NCBI GenBank assembly: GCA_029266035.1
Contig: JAJUFH010000031.1
Location: 1-35,007 of the forward strand
Source of the DNA: Sinomicrobium sp.
GTDB lineage: Bacteria; Bacteroidota; Bacteroidia; Flavobacteriales; Flavobacteriaceae
Reading direction: 5' to 3'
DNA length: 35,007 nucleotides
Shown here: one piece after another, positions 28,501 to 35,007 of the stretch
Numbering within the stretch: position 1 is the stretch's first letter
How the letters are laid out: each line of letters opens with the position of its first letter
Made by a program: the position numbers and the translations under genes
Notes under the pieces: generated by a model
Told to the model about the DNA's origin: nothing
Databases searched by the model: none
What the model saw: only the letters and a program-made list of their open reading frames with translations

Positions 28501-29725
28501 TGATCTGTTCTGTAAGCACAGAGCTACCACCTATTTCTCTAGGGTTGTAATTATTAGCCTCATTTCGCGGGAGCAAATCACCCCCGCCGGGATTAAAGAA
28601 TCCACCGGGAGCATTAGTGTTGATTCTCGTATTCTCCGGATCGGCTTCTCCCAAGTCTTGTATCCCCACTATATTTCGTATGTTGTCGGTACGCCTCCCC
28701 CTGTTGGTTACCCACACCTCGATACGCGTAATCTGAACCTGGCTCTGTATAAAGGGATAGCGCTCAAGAGCTCTGTCGTACTGATCTCTAAAGAAGTGTG
28801 ATAGAAAGAAATGCCGATCTTCGTCGTAATCCAGTGCAAAAAACTCAAAATCTTCGAGAGTACCTCCACCTTGGGCTACTACAGACCGCACTTCGGAACG
28901 CTGTTCTGAAAACACTCCGGTAACCCTAGTTTTTCCAAACTGTAATTCAGTTTTCACCCCAAAAAGACTCTGAGCACCTGATATAAGTGAACTATTGAGA
29001 GGCATACTCACATTACCCACTTCTATTTTACGAACAATATCATCTTCAGAAGGGGTATATTCCAGTTTAATGAGATTCTGAAACTCAAAAGTGGCCTGGG
29101 TGTCGTAATTGGCCGTAATCGAAAGTCTTTCTCCTACCTTTCCCAGCATACTCATACTGATCCTCTGGTCGAAATCGAAGGTAATGGCACTCCTATTGCG
29201 AGGGGAGAAAGCGGGGTTGTCATTTCTGTTGTAAAGCAAACCGAGATCTACAGCTACCGACCCCTGGGGTACGATATCGATATTAGAACCTCCGAAGATA
29301 GATTCGAAAAAATTGGAATTCACGTAAAAGTCGGGCAACAAATCCTTTTGTGCATCTTCTACCCCTTCCTTTTGTCCTGAAATAGCATCCATCTTCTGCC
29401 TGAAGTAGCGCTTCATACTCTCTTTGCGCTCCAGCTCTCTAAACTGTTCGGGGGTGAGCATTATCGGATGCTCTGTATTGAAGCCATCTATGGTCTCGGC
29501 ATAGATATACATATCTGTAACAGGGTCGTAGATATACTGAGAAAGAATACTAGACGGTGTTTTTAATCTGATTTCTCCGAGAACTCCTGCCGGCTGTACC
29601 GAATCTTGTGTGGCAGGATCTACATTTTCCTGAGCCGTAGCCAACACTGCCACAAATGTAGCTAAGAGCCACAAGAGGCCTCTAAGAATATTGGATATTT
29701 GTCTCAGATAAGTAATTGTTCTCAA
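22583..29725 (-). CDS. sprA: SprA, outer-membrane translocon of the type IX secretion system
   Basis: SprA (Sov) is the giant 36-strand outer-membrane barrel through which type IX cargo, including gliding adhesins, leaves the cell. The 2380 residues match the 2300-2500 of flavobacterial SprA. A signal peptide is at about 1-31 (ends VLATAQE). Beta-rich repeats fill the rest, with frequent Asn/Tyr/Arg alternation and an aromatic C-terminus (TLRYNFGN). LDVFNFDRLNSYNDPQNGGD and the RWVNKLPNIDTDVPSN region are typical. No ATG lies near the N-terminus. A TTG at 29725 is chosen, preceded by AAGGA two bases away. It follows ruvA by 5 bases, so translation is probably coupled. No frameshift is seen over its full 7.1 kb. 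Confidence 0.95.
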   Translation of the reverse strand: MRTITYLRQISNILRGLLWLLATFVAVLATAQENVDPATQDSVQPAGVLGEIRLKTPSSILSQYIYDPVTDMYIYAETIDGFNTEHPIMLTPEQFRELERKESMKRYFRQKMDAISGQKEGVEDAQKDLLPDFYVNSNFFESIFGGSNIDIVPQGSVAVDLGLLYNRNDNPAFSPRNRSAITFDFDQRISMSMLGKVGERLSITANYDTQATFEFQNLIKLEYTPSEDDIVRKIEVGNVSMPLNSSLISGAQSLFGVKTELQFGKTRVTGVFSEQRSEVRSVVAQGGGTLEDFEFFALDYDEDRHFFLSHFFRDQYDRALERYPFIQSQVQITRIEVWVTNRGRRTDNIRNIVGIQDLGEADPENTRINTNAPGGFFNPGGGDLLPRNEANNYNPREIGGSSVLTEQIRDMATVQSGFGAVNAIVNQGYDYAILENAQKLIQGTDFTLDPKLGYISLNQKLSNDEVLAVAFQYTYRGQAYQVGEFANDGVNATEYETGPGGQVIAVNNQTLVLKLLKSNITNVSDPIWDLMMKNIYATGAYQLSQEDFKLNILYTDPSPVNYIRPVEESSWPTGLEDRILLDVFNFDRLNSYNDPQNGGDGFFDYYPGITIDPRNGRIIFTKVEPFGSYLHQLLGGGNYNQPDTYNPNQKKYVFRSMYNQTKAAAFEDSDKNKFQLKGEYKSEGGEGIPIGAFNVPQGSVRVSAGGRMLQEGIDFTVNYQTGMVNILDEGLRTSNVPIEVSVENNAVFGRQTRRFAGVNIEHQFNKNFMLGATLLNMSEKPLTQKASYGLEPVSNTIFGFNGNFSTELPFLTRWVNKLPNIDTDVPSNLSVRGEMAYLMPGSPKHDSFLGETTVYVDDFEGAQTLVDMRTPLAWSLASTPLEFVPGEQLYGSSPDDPENLKNGYQRSKMAWYTIDPIFYTSQKPSEVSDADISLNETRRIYIDEIFPEVDISQGETTVQATLDLAYYPRNKGPYNNSPAADFESLPPENRWAGIMRGLTSTNFEQGNVEYIQFWVMDPYVNGITNSGQGELVFNLGSISEDILKDGKKQYENGLPGVNSNELVSNTSWGKVPSTQSLVYAFDADTGNRSVQDVGLDGLDDAAEAAVFTNNPGPDPALDNYEYYLSAGGSILDRYLNYNNLQGNSPVNVGNNDRGSTTEPDVEDVNGDGTMNTVNSYYEYRIPIKPNIQRSDRYVSDIKEVERKTPDNRTTKARWIQFKIPVREFDKAVGGISDFRSMSFMRMYLTGFNDDIVLRFGTLDLVRGDWRAYTRSLQPETDTNPDDDGTTVEVSTVNIEENEQRSPIPYRLPPGVEREELTNNNMVVRQNEQSLSFAVCGLEEQDSRGVYKNVEMDMRQYKRLKMFLHAEAYKNNPIRDGELVAFIRIGTDFSENFYQAEIPLSITRAGASTPEEIWPDINNLDVPFSLFSKIKSAGIANGSLSELVFYDSEANQVGEFDPREAGELRVGIKGNPSLGSVRAIMVGVKNITGNKVCGEVWFNELRLAELDNKGGWAAIAQIDANIADFANISATGSKSTSGFGAIDQKPNERSREDVVQYGLNTNINLGQLLPKKWGIQIPVNYSVSEELITPEFDPVYEDLKLQDRINAATTQSEKDEIRNRAEDYTKRRSINLIGVRKNRGEEQKQRVYDIENFTFNYSYNEVNHRDFEIEELRDQNVRTGFVYNYNFKPLEIAPFEKKDSILRSKYWQWLKEFNFNPLPTNISVNSNITRSFNQQRFRGVNIEGVNADDQLELPTLQQRNFLFDWQYTINYNLTRSLRLNFTASNYNIVRNYYDMDDAGNRIMREEMDIWDGFWNTGDPNRHTQQLQLSYEFPFNKIPFLNFIEGNYTYTGDFDWQRGNDVINEVAGEQVNTVQNASTHVLNASLGMDRLYSYLGVKNDSQSDSRTRRRRVGAATEEEQVEKESIGKRLGNIGVDLLTMVKRMDISYTDNRGKVLPGYTESIGFIGTLRPSWGFVFGSQSDIRYEAARRGWLTRFPDLNQQYMERNSTQLNITANLEPTSDLMIDLVADRQYADSYAENFQVSEAGGVYEYESLLGNKYGDFSISTVLIKTAFSKSDDINSETFETFRENRMTIARRLAQRDGIDLNDAANLDEEGYPKGYGKNNQSVLLPAFMAAYSGKSADKVGLGVFKNIPIPNWNIKYTGLMRLDWFKTHFRRFSLGHGYRASYSVNSFRSNLEYDKRNPLKTDQSGNFLNELLYTNVTLVEQFNPLIRVDFEMKNSVSIQAEVKKDRALSLSFDNNLLTETTGKEYLLGLGYRFNQVPFTTSIGGTRQTLKGDINLKADLSLRDNITIIRNLDLDNNQITSGQKIWSIRFTADYALTKNFTALFFYDHTFSKYAISTAFPQTTIRSGVTLRYNFGN

Positions 29726-29730
29726 AATCC

Positions 29731-30312
29731 TTATAGCATTTTAAGCGCATTCTTGATAATCTCTTCTACACTTAAATCCGGATTCTCTCCGGTAATCTTT
29801 GCCACCACCTTTTCCGACTGCTTTCTGGTAAATCCCAGAACTTCCAGAGCAGATAGTGCCTCTTCTCCATTATTGTATTTCCGGGATGTGACATTCTCTT
29901 CAAGGTCGTAAATTTTAAGCACTTTATCCTTGAGGTCGAGTATCACCCGTTGGGCTGTTTTTGCTCCTATGCCTTTCACTCCCTGTATAACGGGAACATC
30001 ATTTGAAGCTATGGCGTCTCTTATTTGATCGGGGCTTAGAGAAGAAAGCATAGTACGGGCCGTACTTGTACCTATACCTGAAACCGAAATCAACAACCGA
30101 AAGATATCGCGTTCATACCTGTCGGCAAAACCGAATAGGGTATGCGCATCTTCACGTATGTGGAGGTGAGTGAATAGTTTCAGGTTTTCTTCTCCGCTTA
30201 TCTGGGAATAGGTATATAAGGATATATTGAGGAAGTAACCTACACCATTGCAGTCTACAACAATATGCGTAGGGTATTTCTCGACAAGTCTTCCTTGAAT
30301 ATGCGTTATCAT
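29731..30312 (-). CDS. ruvA: Holliday junction branch migration protein RuvA
   Basis: RuvA binds four-way DNA junctions as a tetramer and loads the RuvB motor to move the branch point during recombinational repair. 193 residues, standard. The OB-fold domain (about 1-62) starts MITHIQGRLVEKYP. Two helix-hairpin-helix motifs follow with VSGIGTSTARTML and VKGIGAKTAQRVILDLKDK. The C-terminal RuvB-contact domain is at about 147-193 (EEALSALEVLGFTRKQ). The ATG at 30312 is clear. It heads a unit with sprA; ruvB and ruvC are not here. Confidence 0.96.
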   Translation of the reverse strand: MITHIQGRLVEKYPTHIVVDCNGVGYFLNISLYTYSQISGEENLKLFTHLHIREDAHTLFGFADRYERDIFRLLISVSGIGTSTARTMLSSLSPDQIRDAIASNDVPVIQGVKGIGAKTAQRVILDLKDKVLKIYDLEENVTSRKYNNGEEALSALEVLGFTRKQSEKVVAKITGENPDLSVEEIIKNALKML

Positions 30313-30331
30313 AGGTATTCGGTTAGCTGTC

Positions 30332-30339
30332 CAAATGTA
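30332..30339 (-). promoter_or_regulatory. Putative -7 box of ruvA-sprA
   Basis: On the minus strand this reads TACATTTG, a perfect TAnnTTTG match, 20 bases before the ruvA ATG. TTTG boxes upstream lie 13 and 25 bases away, both outside the ideal spacing, so the call is tentative. Confidence 0.4.
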
Positions 30340-30407
30340 ATAAATTATTTCACAAACACAGCATCAAACCGTTCTTCTTGCCCTAATAAAGCCTCAGACT
30401 CTGCAAT

Positions 30408-31664
30408 CTACACTATCATACCCGCAGCCACGGTCTCATTGGTACTCTCATCGATAAGAATAAGGCTTCCTGTAATGCGATTGCTCCGATACGAATCGAA
30501 CATCAGAGGTTTGGTAGTTCTCATCCTCACCTTGACTATATCGTTCATCCCGATATTTTTGTCTTCTTCGTCTCTTTCAAAAGTATTGATATCTACCTTG
30601 TACAATATATCGCGTATCATCGCCTTTTGTTCATTGGAAGTATGGCGTACGATATATTTTGCACGGGCTTTGGCAGGATGAGCATGAAGCCAACACAGCA
30701 TTACATCTAGCTCCTGTTCTACCTGGGGTTTGTTGTTAATGCGCACAATCATATCCCCCCTGCTGATATCGATATCGTCTTCGAGGGTAATAGACACCGA
30801 CATGGGTGCAAAGGCCTCTTCCAGGCTTTGCTCAAAGGCATCTATCGTCTTTATTTTGGAATTAAATCCAGAAGGCAGAATAGTTACCTCATCCCCCTTT
30901 CTGAATATACCACTCGATATTCTTCCCGCATACCCTCTGTAATCACGGTGTTCTTCACTTTGAGGTCGCAATACGGTTTGTACCGGAAAGCGTGCATCGA
31001 TTTTGTTGGTATCGCTGCTGATATGCATATTTTCTAAAGTGTGTAAGAGGGTTGCCCCTGTATACCAGTCCATATTTTCAGAACGGTTGACCACATTGTC
31101 GCCGAGAAGTGCGCTGATAGGTCTGAAATGCACATCTTTCACAGCCAGTTTGGAGGAGAATGATTTAAATTGCTCTACTATATTATTGAACACTTCCTCT
31201 GAAAAATCTACCAAATCCATTTTATTGACACACACAATAATATGTGGTATTTGCAGCAAGGAGGCGATAAAAGCATGCCTTTTAGTCTGCTCAATCACAC
31301 CGTGACGGGCATCAACCAATATAATGGCTGCATTGGCTGTAGAAGCTCCGGTTACCATATTCCGGGTGTACTGAATATGGCCTGGTGTATCGGCGATAAT
31401 AAATTTCCTTTTTGGAGTAGTAAAATAGCGATAAGCCACATCTATGGTGATACCTTGTTCCCGCTCATCGCGGAGTCCATCGGTAAAAAGGGCTAGGTCT
31501 ACCCCATCGTGTCCTTTTTGCTTACTGGTCGCCTCTATGGCCTGCAGCTGGTCTTCAAAAATAGATTTCGAATCGTAGAGCAAACGCCCTATCAAGGTGC
31601 TCTTTCCGTCGTCTACACTACCTGCCGTAGTAAATCTCAATATCTCGCTATTCTCAAGTTGCAT
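30408..31664 (-). CDS. cysN: Sulfate adenylyltransferase subunit 1 (GTPase)
   Basis: CysN uses GTP hydrolysis to drive formation of adenylyl sulfate by CysD, the first step of sulfate assimilation. 418 residues from the ATG at 31664. The frame extends six codons to a TTG, but the ATG gives MQLENSEILRF, the normal start. GTPase motifs are all visible: P-loop AGSVDDGKST (14-23), DTPGH, and NKMD. Two beta-barrel domains follow, with the elongation-factor-like GYAGRISSGIFRKGDEV. It ends without an APS-kinase fusion, so it is CysN rather than the CysNC fusion. It lies 19 bases after cysD and is transcribed with it. Confidence 0.95.
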   Translation of the reverse strand: MQLENSEILRFTTAGSVDDGKSTLIGRLLYDSKSIFEDQLQAIEATSKQKGHDGVDLALFTDGLRDEREQGITIDVAYRYFTTPKRKFIIADTPGHIQYTRNMVTGASTANAAIILVDARHGVIEQTKRHAFIASLLQIPHIIVCVNKMDLVDFSEEVFNNIVEQFKSFSSKLAVKDVHFRPISALLGDNVVNRSENMDWYTGATLLHTLENMHISSDTNKIDARFPVQTVLRPQSEEHRDYRGYAGRISSGIFRKGDEVTILPSGFNSKIKTIDAFEQSLEEAFAPMSVSITLEDDIDISRGDMIVRINNKPQVEQELDVMLCWLHAHPAKARAKYIVRHTSNEQKAMIRDILYKVDINTFERDEEDKNIGMNDIVKVRMRTTKPLMFDSYRSNRITGSLILIDESTNETVAAGMIV

Positions 31665-31683
31665 GATTCTCTGCTTTTCCAAA

Positions 31684-32625
31684 TTAAAAATATCCCTGAC
31701 GTTTGCGGTCTTCCATAGCCGTTTCTGAACGTTTGTCGTCAGAGCGATTACCCCTTTCTGTCTGTCTCATGGTAGCTACCTCTTCTGCTATTTTCTCCAC
31801 AGTATCGGCATCCGACTCGATACCTCCGGTAATAGTGATATCGCCGAGAGTACGGAAACGAATCCGTTTGGAAACGATCTCTTCGTGTTCTTCTATCTTG
31901 AGAAATTCTGAATTGGGGATCCACGAATTATTGCGCCACACTACTTCTCTCTCGTGAGCAAAATACAGAGAGGGGATTTGTATTCCTTCTCTTTTTATGT
32001 AATTCCACACATCCATCTCGGTCCAATTACTGATAGGGAAGGCTCTAAAGTGCTCTCCTTCGTAGTGTTTGCCGTTGAATAAGTTCCACAATTCCGGACG
32101 TTGATTTTTGGGATCCCACTGTCCGAAATCGTCGCGATGCGAAAAGAAACGCTCTTTTGCCCTCGCTTTTTCCTCATCTCGACGACCACCGCCTATTGCA
32201 CAATCTATGCGATGCTCTTCTATAGCGTCTAGCAAGGTGGTTATCTGAAGTGCATTGCGAGTAGCATTCTTCCCTCTTTCTTCGGCTACGCGCCCATTAT
32301 CTATAGACTCTTGTACCGACCCCACAATAAGTCTTGCACCGAGCTGCTCTATCAATCGATCTCTAAATGCTATGGTCTCCGGAAAATTATGTCCGGTATC
32401 TACGTGCATCAAGGCAAAAGGGATACGCGAAGGATAAAATGCCTTTCGCGCAAGATGGGTGACTACTATGGAGTCCTTCCCTCCAGAAAACAGTATCACC
32501 GGATTCTGAAATTGCGCCCATACCTCGCGAAGCACATAAATAGCCTCCGATTCCAACTCGTCTAAATAATTGAGGTAATAGCTATTCCCAACTGTTTCAA
32601 TTTGCTCCAATTCCTTTTCCAACAT
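31684..32625 (-). CDS. cysD: Sulfate adenylyltransferase subunit 2
   Basis: CysD is the catalytic half of ATP sulfurylase and joins sulfate to ATP to make adenylyl sulfate. 313 residues, close to the family norm of about 300. The PP-loop ILFSGGKDSIV (S47-S52) and the downstream AIGGGRRDEEKARAKER, RPELWNLFNG and FRAFPISNWTEMDVWNYI motifs are all present. It ends in the variable basic tail. The ATG at 32625 is the only good start. It is first in a two-gene unit with cysN, under a promoter overlapped by a palindrome. No cysH, cysI, cysJ, cysC or sulfate transporter gene is within the window. Confidence 0.96.
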   Translation of the reverse strand: MLEKELEQIETVGNSYYLNYLDELESEAIYVLREVWAQFQNPVILFSGGKDSIVVTHLARKAFYPSRIPFALMHVDTGHNFPETIAFRDRLIEQLGARLIVGSVQESIDNGRVAEERGKNATRNALQITTLLDAIEEHRIDCAIGGGRRDEEKARAKERFFSHRDDFGQWDPKNQRPELWNLFNGKHYEGEHFRAFPISNWTEMDVWNYIKREGIQIPSLYFAHEREVVWRNNSWIPNSEFLKIEEHEEIVSKRIRFRTLGDITITGGIESDADTVEKIAEEVATMRQTERGNRSDDKRSETAMEDRKRQGYF

Positions 32626-32653
32626 CTCGATTAAGTTTAAACGGTGTTTTAAT

Positions 32654-32689
32654 AGTCTACAAAATTAGTAGACTTTTGCGATAAACAAA
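32654..32689 (-). promoter_or_regulatory. Promoter of cysDN with overlapping operator-like palindrome
   Basis: On the minus strand TTTG (32689-32686) is followed after 18 bases by TAATTTTG (32667-32660), a consensus promoter. A perfect inverted repeat, AGTCTAC (32654-32660) and GTAGACT (32668-32674) with a 7-base A/T spacer, brackets the -7 box almost exactly. A protein bound there would block polymerase, as expected of a sulfur-responsive repressor. Which regulator binds is not known from this window. Confidence 0.65.
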
Positions 32690-32697
32690 CAAGAGTT

Positions 32698-34056
32698 TCA
32701 ATTTTTTTTCAATTTATCGAAATAACTATTCATTGCCCTATTCATATCCGGGGCAAGCCACAACACTGCTATCATGTTAGGAATGGCCATCAGAGCAAAG
32801 GCCAAGTCGATCAAAGAGATTACAAAGTCTACCGATGCCATAGCTACAAAGATGATACTGAAAATATAGATATAATTATAGGCGCGTCCAACCTTTTCTC
32901 CACCCAGATAGGTAAGGCACTTGGTTCCGTAATACGAATAGGTAAACAAGGTAGATATGGCAAAGACGAACACGGTGATCATAAGCAGCACGTCACCATA
33001 ACCAAAAAGCAGCTTTTCAAAAGCATTCAACGTCATGACAATTCCATTGGTTTCTGTCGTTTCATGTGCGCCGCTGATAATAATGATAACAGCTGTGATA
33101 GAGCACACAATAATAGTATCTATAAAAGGCCCCAGCATAGCTACCAATCCTTCTTTGGCAGGCTCGTCGGTTCTGGACTGCCCGTGATACATAGGAGCGG
33201 TACCTATACCCGATTCGTTAGAGAACACTGCTCGTTGCACCCCGATGAGCACCAGTCCCCACAAACCGCCGTTCACTGCCGTATTAAGATTGAATGCCTC
33301 TTGGAAAATCAGCATTAAAGAAGGCCATATCTTATCCGGGTTGAGCACCATGATGAGCAATGCCGACAAAAAGTACAACAATACCATAAACGGTACCATA
33401 GCCGAAGCAACCCGAACAATTTTTTTAAGTCCGCCAAAAATAACCATAGAAGTAAGCACCACAAGAACGACACCGATAATAAACCTCCACTTCATCTCTC
33501 CTATCTGATAAAAACTTTCGGGATTTACAACCTCTACTATAGTCTGTGTAAGCTGATTTACAGTAAAGGCCGGAAGCACTCCGACCAGACCAGCGAGACA
33601 GAAAAACACCGCCAGTATTTTTCCCTTTTTACCTAAGGCGATCTTCATATAATACATAGGGCCAGCTTTCACTTGCCCTTGCTCATCTACTTCTCGGTAC
33701 AACACCGAGAGTCCACAAGAGTAAAATTTAATACAAGCGCCCAACATCGCCGTAAGCCACATCCAAAACACCACTCCCGGTCCGCCAGAATAAATGGCGA
33801 TGGCTACTCCGGAGATATTTCCCAAGCCTACCGTAGCGGCAACTACGGAGGCCAAGGCCTGAAAATGACTCACCTCTCCTGTCTCCCCGCCCTTATCGTG
33901 CTTTCCAGACACTACTCCTATGGCATGCCTGATATATCGATAGGGTTTAAAACGAGAATAACCTACGAGAAACAAGCCTCCACCGATAATAATTACAAGC
34001 ATTATCCATTCGGAAACACCTACCAATTGCTTTAAAACACCAGTTACTACATCCAT
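32698..34056 (-). CDS. Alanine/glycine:cation symporter family protein
   Basis: This sodium-coupled amino-acid importer of the inner membrane belongs to the AGCS family. 452 residues from the ATG at 34056. An upstream TTG at 34077 would add seven residues but is less likely. About eleven hydrophobic helices are seen. Family motifs include GVVSGKHDKGGETGEVSHFQAL, shown here only in part as GEVSHFQALASVVAATVGLGN, then GPGVVFWMWLTAMLGA, AGPMYYMKIALG, and FSNESGIGTAPMYHG. Substrates in the family are alanine, glycine or related small amino acids; the exact one is not predictable. A minus-strand TATATTTG at 34082-34075 may be its -7 box, close to the start codon. Confidence 0.93.
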   Translation of the reverse strand: MDVVTGVLKQLVGVSEWIMLVIIIGGGLFLVGYSRFKPYRYIRHAIGVVSGKHDKGGETGEVSHFQALASVVAATVGLGNISGVAIAIYSGGPGVVFWMWLTAMLGACIKFYSCGLSVLYREVDEQGQVKAGPMYYMKIALGKKGKILAVFFCLAGLVGVLPAFTVNQLTQTIVEVVNPESFYQIGEMKWRFIIGVVLVVLTSMVIFGGLKKIVRVASAMVPFMVLLYFLSALLIMVLNPDKIWPSLMLIFQEAFNLNTAVNGGLWGLVLIGVQRAVFSNESGIGTAPMYHGQSRTDEPAKEGLVAMLGPFIDTIIVCSITAVIIIISGAHETTETNGIVMTLNAFEKLLFGYGDVLLMITVFVFAISTLFTYSYYGTKCLTYLGGEKVGRAYNYIYIFSIIFVAMASVDFVISLIDLAFALMAIPNMIAVLWLAPDMNRAMNSYFDKLKKN

Positions 34057-34153
34057 TGAGTTTTTTTTCAGACCCAAATATAACCAAATCAGTCTTATAA
34101 GAACTGTAATTCAGCCATCTCTCCTTTTGGTTTAAAATTAAAACTCATCATCC

Positions 34154-34184
34154 TTTGGTATTGTTATTTTTCGTCGTATATTTG
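34154..34184 (+). promoter_or_regulatory. Strong Bacteroidota-type promoter of the initiator tRNA
   Basis: TTTG at 34154-34157, exactly 19 bases, then TATATTTG at 34177-34184, both perfect. It ends 13 bases before the tRNA 5' end, so the leader is very short. Confidence 0.8.
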
Positions 34185-34197
34185 CACTCTCAAACAT

Positions 34198-35007
<810 letters not shown>

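Noticed and set aside
32626-32697. A possible SAM riboswitch upstream of cysDN
   Set aside because: The leader is under 40 bases and lacks the conserved junctions; the palindrome at the promoter explains the symmetry better.

Overview
The window reads as a piece of a Flavobacteriaceae (Bacteroidota) chromosome. The evidence is a full-length SprA translocon of the type IX secretion system, the ruvA-sprA-gcvH-vanZ-tonB order, promoters of the Bacteroidota type (TTTG, 17-23 bases, TAnnTTTG), few Shine-Dalgarno sites, and several TTG or GTG starts. Most genes are ordinary chromosomal housekeeping genes. Both ends touch mobile DNA.

Left part (1-9.5 kb): the first 85 bases are the start of a leftward IS1595-like transposase. 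Then come rocD (ornithine aminotransferase), nhaA (Na+/H+ antiporter, leftward), pyrG (CTP synthase), yidC (membrane insertase), mnmA (tRNA 2-thiolation) and a nitronate monooxygenase-like flavoprotein. Terminators follow rocD and yidC. mnmA and the flavoprotein gene share an unusual G-poor leader tract, and a dispersed-type palindromic repeat lies between them.

Middle (9.6-20.7 kb): this is a variable block of cell-envelope proteins. It holds a three-helix membrane protein of unknown function, a secreted regulatory-domain gene broken by an in-frame amber stop, a DUF4468-like secreted protein, and a NarL-type two-component pair (TPR sensor kinase and response regulator, overlapping by 8 bases). 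Two lipoproteins of unknown function, a secreted dienelactone hydrolase, a secreted M1 metallopeptidase and a long acyl-CoA dehydrogenase follow.

Right part (20.7-34.1 kb, all leftward): tonB, vanZ-like, gcvH, sprA (about 7.1 kb), ruvA, cysN, cysD and an alanine/glycine:cation symporter. gcvH has its own promoter. ruvA and sprA are 5 bases apart and sprA starts at TTG. cysDN is preceded by a promoter whose -7 box sits inside a perfect 7-7-7 palindrome, which looks like an operator.

Right edge (34.2-35.0 kb): an initiator tRNA-Met gene with a clear promoter meets a convergent large serine recombinase. The recombinase reading frame runs through a 16-bp hairpin and the 3' half of the tRNA, and stops in the anticodon. 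This is the boundary of an integrated element that continues beyond the window, and is the most interesting structure here. I saw no CRISPR array, rRNA or recognisable riboswitch.
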